Below, piece after piece: positions 14,824-17,967 of a stretch of DNA of 17,967 nucleotides. This stretch comes from Candidatus Aminicenantota bacterium (GTDB lineage Bacteria; Acidobacteriota; Aminicenantia; UBA2199). Location: assembly GCA_029939015.1 (NCBI GenBank), contig JAOZTV010000019.1, positions 1 to 17,967 of the forward strand, read 5' to 3'. The notes under the pieces were generated by a model. The model was not told the origin of the DNA. It did not search any database and saw nothing but the letters and a program-made list of their open reading frames with translations. Each line of letters begins with the position of its first letter. The first letter of the stretch is position 1. The position numbers and the translations under genes are program-made.

Positions 14824-15240
14824 ATGAAGACGACATTACTTATAGTTGATGATTCACCTATTATTGTTAAATCATTAATGGAAATATTTTCTGAAATGTC
14901 TGGTCTGGATATTGTCGGGACGGCTGATGATGTAGATTCTGCTATTGAATCAATTGCTGAATTAAAACCTGACATAGTTATTCTGGACTATCAATTAAAA
15001 AAGGGTACGGGAATTGAAGTATTAAGATATATTCGTAAAAACAAATATAATACGATAGTATTTATTTTTACAAATTATGGATATTCTGAGTACCGTAAAC
15101 ATTGTATGGAAGAGGGTGCTGATTTTTTTATAAAAAAAATTGGGGAAACAAATACGCTTATTAAAGAGGTTGAATCATTAATAGTGAATAAAAGGGAGGA
15201 AATAAAAAATGAAATGGAAAAATTTAAAACTGGGTATTAA
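14824..15240 (+). CDS. Stand-alone receiver (CheY-like) protein
   Basis: The 138-residue protein is a single receiver domain with D9-D10, phospho-acceptor D55 in IVILDYQLKKG, T83 in FIFTNYG and K104 in FFIKKIG. The fold starts at once (MKTTLLIVDDSP), so the ATG is correct although no Shine-Dalgarno sequence precedes it. A C-terminal charged helix (about 120-138) overlaps the next gene by 32 nt in another frame. With no output domain it probably works by protein contact, for example with the flagellar switch or as a phosphate sink. The receiver resembles NarL-type receivers more than classic CheY, so its link to chemotaxis rests on its neighbours. Confidence 0.88.
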   Translation: MKTTLLIVDDSPIIVKSLMEIFSEMSGLDIVGTADDVDSAIESIAELKPDIVILDYQLKKGTGIEVLRYIRKNKYNTIVFIFTNYGYSEYRKHCMEEGADFFIKKIGETNTLIKEVESLIVNKREEIKNEMEKFKTGY

Positions 15241-17257
15241 ATTTGCCGTTGGTTTTGGTATTGTTTTAATATTACTTGCTGTTGTAGGTATATGGGCTGT
15301 TACTGGAATTGGGGGTATTGTAGGTAATGCAGGAGAAGTTATTGAGGGCAATAAGCTTAAAGCTGAAATGATACAGAAAGAAGTTGATCATTTAAACTGG
15401 GCAGGTAAGGTAAGCGCACTTCTTACAGATGAAAATATTAATAAACTCAATGTACAAACAGATCCTCATAAATGTGGGTTTGGAAAATGGTATTATAGTG
15501 ATGAACGGATAAAAGCTGAGAAACTTGTACCTGATTTAAAACCTATATTTGCAAAAATAGAAAAACATCATAATCTTTTACATGAATCGGCTATTAGAAT
15601 TTCTAAAAATTATGCTAATGTTGATCAAAAATTAGGTAGTTTTTTAAGAGAAAAGAAAGTTGATCATGTTGCCTGGGTAGGACAGGTTCTTGTTGCATTA
15701 TTAGATAATTCTGTAAATCGTTTAGATGTTGAAACCGACTCTCATAAATGTGATTTGGGAAAATGGTATTTCTCAGAAGCTACGAGAACAAAAAGGAATA
15801 ATGATCCTGAATTCGATGCTCTTCTCTCAAAAATTGAGACTCCTCATAAGCAACTTCATGAGGCGGCTATAACAGTAAATCAGATGCTTAAAAATAATAA
15901 TAGGGCAGGAGCAAAAAATGTTTATACTAAAACCATCAAAAAAGCAGCTCACGATACACTGTTGGCAATTAGCAATGTTATTAAATGGCATGATAATAAA
16001 CTTGCCAAACTTGAAGTGGCAAAGCAGATAAATGCAAAGGAAACTCAACCGGCATTAGCGGAAGTTCAGAAGGTTATTGGTCAACTTATTGAAACAATGT
16101 CAAAAAATATTATGACAGACCAGCAGATGCTGGATAAGGCATCTACAACGAAGAGCATGGTAGTTATAATTGCAATTATTGCAATACTTATTGGGATAAT
16201 TATGGCTTTTGTTATTGCTATAGGTATTATAAAACCAATTTTGAAGGGAGTTGAGTTTGCAAAAACTCTTTCAGATGGTGATCTTACTGCTGAGCTTGAT
16301 ATTGACCAGAAAGATGAGGTTGGTGACCTTGGAGATGCGATGAAGAGTATGGCTGAAAATTTAAAAAGGATAGTTTATGAAGTACAAACAGCCGCCGATA
16401 ATGTTGCATCAGGAAGTGAAGAGTTGAGCGCTTCATCGCAATCATTATCTCAGGGAGCTACAGAACAGGCTTCTGCTGCTGAGGAGATATCTTCTTCAAT
16501 GGAAGAGATGGGTGCAAACATCCAGCAAAATACAGATAATGCTCAACAGACAGAAAAAATATCTAGCAAGGCATCTTCAAATGCAAAAGATAGTGGTGAT
16601 GCTGTCAATGAAGCTACTACAGCAATGAAAGAAATTACTGAAAAAATAAATATAATTCAGGAAATAGCAAGGCAGACAAATCTTCTTGCCTTAAATGCCG
16701 CAATTGAGGCAGCAAGGGCAGGTGAGCATGGTAAAGGTTTTGCCGTAGTTGCATCAGAAGTAAGAAAGCTTGCAGAAAGAAGTCAAGGAGCAGCCGAAGA
16801 AATTACAGAATTGGCAAAAAACAGCCTTGGGGTTGCTGAGAAAGCAGTTGAGATGTTAGAAGTACTAGTTCCGGATATTGGTAAAACTGCTGATTTAGTA
16901 TCAGAAATAACCGCTTCGAGTACAGAACAGAATCAGGGAGCAGGGCAGATAGTAAAAGCAATAAATGAATTGGATAAGGTTGTACAGTCAAATGCCGGTG
17001 CATCTGAAGAGATGGCATCAACAGCTGAGGAATTATCATCACAGGCTCAGCAATTGCAATCATCAATATCATTCTTTAAGATAGGTAACGATGGAGGTTA
17101 TCAGGCAGCAAGAGTTAATGTACCAAGGCAGGCTCCTGTACAAACTCAACCAAAAAAGGCAGTCAGTCCAAAACCGATAGCACCTAAATCAGGTGGTATG
17201 AAACTTGAGATGGGTGGCGGTGCGGACAATGAAGATAGTGATTTTGAGAGGTTTTAG
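15209..17257 (+). CDS. Methyl-accepting chemotaxis protein with two tandem external CZB-like modules
   Basis: The 682-residue receptor has TM1 at about 10-33, an external sensor region (34-315), TM2 at about 316-341, a HAMP domain (342-395) and a signalling domain whose hairpin tip is near 485-525 (EIARQTNLLALNAAIEAARA, then FAVVASEVRKLAERS). The sensor holds two CZB-like repeats. The first has H61 in VDHLNW, C89 in HKCGFGKWYY, H121 and H125. The second has H153 in VDHVAW, C181 in HKCDLGKWYF, H213 and H217. These are the zinc ligands of the CZB family. A third helical stretch (245-270) carries WH. The tail ends DFERF, not the NWETF tether. AGGGAGGA precedes the ATG. Zinc, or zinc-dependent oxidant sensing, is the likely input. 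Confidence 0.94.
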   Translation: MKWKNLKLGIKFAVGFGIVLILLAVVGIWAVTGIGGIVGNAGEVIEGNKLKAEMIQKEVDHLNWAGKVSALLTDENINKLNVQTDPHKCGFGKWYYSDERIKAEKLVPDLKPIFAKIEKHHNLLHESAIRISKNYANVDQKLGSFLREKKVDHVAWVGQVLVALLDNSVNRLDVETDSHKCDLGKWYFSEATRTKRNNDPEFDALLSKIETPHKQLHEAAITVNQMLKNNNRAGAKNVYTKTIKKAAHDTLLAISNVIKWHDNKLAKLEVAKQINAKETQPALAEVQKVIGQLIETMSKNIMTDQQMLDKASTTKSMVVIIAIIAILIGIIMAFVIAIGIIKPILKGVEFAKTLSDGDLTAELDIDQKDEVGDLGDAMKSMAENLKRIVYEVQTAADNVASGSEELSASSQSLSQGATEQASAAEEISSSMEEMGANIQQNTDNAQQTEKISSKASSNAKDSGDAVNEATTAMKEITEKINIIQEIARQTNLLALNAAIEAARAGEHGKGFAVVASEVRKLAERSQGAAEEITELAKNSLGVAEKAVEMLEVLVPDIGKTADLVSEITASSTEQNQGAGQIVKAINELDKVVQSNAGASEEMASTAEELSSQAQQLQSSISFFKIGNDGGYQAARVNVPRQAPVQTQPKKAVSPKPIAPKSGGMKLEMGGGADNEDSDFERF

Positions 17258-17268
17258 GTAAAACATAG

Positions 17269-17398
17269 GCAAGTAGGCAGAGAGGCAGAGAGGCAAGGAG
17301 TAAGGCAAGAGAAGATCTATTATTAGATATCTTATTAATTACAAAGAACTCTGATAATGCTTTTCACTCTTTGCCTCCCTGCCTACTTGCCTCTTTGC
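17269..17398. repeat. Octamer-built hairpin element, copy 2, between the chemoreceptor and cheW
   Basis: The left arm (17269-17300) is GCAAGTAG, GCAGAGAG, GCAGAGAG, GCAAGGAG. The right arm (17367-17398), read on the minus strand, is GCAAAGAG, GCAAGTAG, GCAGGGAG, GCAAAGAG. The centre begins GTAAG and contains AGATCT, as in copy 1, but with one extra unit-like GCAAGAGA inserted between them. The element starts 11 bp after the chemoreceptor stop and ends 24 bp before the cheW ATG, so it fills almost the whole gap. The ribosome site of cheW (AGGAG) lies just outside it. Confidence 0.85.
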
Positions 17399-17422
17399 CT
17401 TTAAAAAAAAAGGAGACAAAAA

Positions 17423-17911
17423 ATGACAGATAATAAATTATTGGATGATGGTCAATTATTTACATTTATGTTGGCTAATGAAATATATGGTATAGAGATA
17501 TCAAAGGTTCGTGAGGTTATGGATTATAAAAAAATAACTATCGTACCTAAGACTCCTGACTTTATGAAGGGTGTAATAAATCTAAGGGGTGGGGTAGTTC
17601 CTGTTATTGATTTAAGGTTAAAATTTGGTATGGAAGAGACTGAAAAGACAGTTGACACCTGTATTATAATTGTTGATATTTCGGTTGATGGAGAACAGAC
17701 CTTTATTGGAGCTCTTGCAGACTCAGTAAAAGAGGTTATAACTCTTGAACCAGATAATATTGAGCCTGCACCAAAGATAGGAACAAGACTTGACACGGAG
17801 TTTATTAAAGGAATGGGAAAACTCAATGAAGAATTTGTTATAGTACTTGATATTGAGAAAATATTTACAACAGAAGAACTTATAGCTGTAAATGAGATGG
17901 TAAAAGAATAA
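17423..17911 (+). CDS. cheW: Chemotaxis coupling protein CheW
   Basis: The 162-residue cytoplasmic protein is a single CheW domain. Signatures are LFTFMLANEIYGIEISKVRE, TPDFMKGVINLRGGVVPVID and LADSVKEVITLEPDNIEPAP, followed by FIKGMGKLNEEFVIVLDIEK. It links chemoreceptors to the kinase CheA, which is not in this window. AGGAG precedes the ATG by about seven bases. It follows the chemoreceptor on the same strand but is separated by the second octamer hairpin element, and I see no convincing promoter in that gap. It may therefore depend on read-through from upstream. Confidence 0.96.
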   Translation: MTDNKLLDDGQLFTFMLANEIYGIEISKVREVMDYKKITIVPKTPDFMKGVINLRGGVVPVIDLRLKFGMEETEKTVDTCIIIVDISVDGEQTFIGALADSVKEVITLEPDNIEPAPKIGTRLDTEFIKGMGKLNEEFVIVLDIEKIFTTEELIAVNEMVKE

Positions 17912-17930
17912 ATATATGGAGGTTTATTTT

Positions 17931-17967
17931 ATGAAAAAAATTATTATATATGTTTTATTTATTTTAG
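17931..17967 (+). CDS. Start of a probable secreted or membrane protein, truncated by the window edge
   Basis: An ATG at 17931 follows the cheW stop by 19 bp and has a good ribosome site (TGGAGGT, about nine bases before). The twelve visible codons read MKKIIIYVLFIL, the basic start and hydrophobic core of a signal peptide or membrane anchor. Same strand and short gap suggest co-transcription with cheW. The function cannot be judged from so little. Confidence 0.55.
   Translation, partial: MKKIIIYVLFIL

Noticed and set aside
14623..17398. Composite transposon or IS ends
   Set aside because: The two octamer elements flank the receiver and chemoreceptor genes, but there is no transposase and no flanking target duplication visible. 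Each element is a self-contained hairpin.

Overview
The window comes from an AT-rich, motile, probably anaerobic bacterium that is likely diderm. Evidence: a methyl-accepting chemotaxis receptor and CheW, an Mbx/Mrp-type ferredoxin-linked respiratory complex with many 4Fe-4S clusters, and an L27 protein without the cleavable N-terminal extension typical of Firmicutes and Fusobacteria. Mbx-type clusters are known from Thermococcales and Thermotogales. I cannot name the lineage from the sequence alone; a thermotoga-like organism or an anaerobic candidate phylum both fit.

Layout. (1) 1-427, minus: the N-terminal part of a secreted phosphodiester-glycosidase-like protein that runs off the left edge. 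(2) 593-1197, plus: rplU-rpmA, with a good promoter upstream and a hairpin plus T-run after rpmA. (3) 12588 down to 1401, minus: one tightly packed operon of 13 genes. Its order is MrpE, MrpF, MrpG, DUF4040 (MbhD-like), an MbhE/MrpB fusion, MrpC, a double antiporter fusion, a NuoH-like, a NuoB-like, a NuoC-like and a NuoD-like subunit, a NuoI-like ferredoxin fused to a GltD/NfnB-like FAD and NAD(P)H oxidoreductase, and a CBS-domain protein. (4) 12759-14584, plus: a divergent NarX/NarL-type two-component pair. (5) 14824 to the right edge, plus: a stand-alone receiver, a chemoreceptor with two tandem zinc-binding (CZB-like) modules in its external domain, CheW, and the first codons of a probable secreted protein.

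How it works together (inference). The large operon has the gene order of the archaeal mbx operon. Its catalytic subunit lacks the NiFe-binding CxxC pairs; both read CxxE. The terminal subunit adds flavin and pyridine-nucleotide modules. The simplest reading is a membrane complex that passes electrons between ferredoxin and NAD(P)H, or to a sulfur compound, and couples this to H+/Na+ movement through three antiporter-like units and the Mrp module. The divergent two-component system shares a 170-bp regulatory region with it, which carries a 13-bp direct repeat and a 19-bp inverted repeat, and may control it. The chemotaxis genes could link redox or metal status to movement.

The most unusual non-coding feature is a pair of related hairpin elements (14623-14727 and 17269-17398). 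Both are built from tandem 8-bp units close to GCARRGAG in both arms and centred on an AGATCT-containing loop. One lies after the NarL-type regulator, the other between the chemoreceptor and cheW. No gap between genes exceeds 300 bp, and I see no tRNA, rRNA, CRISPR array or insertion sequence.
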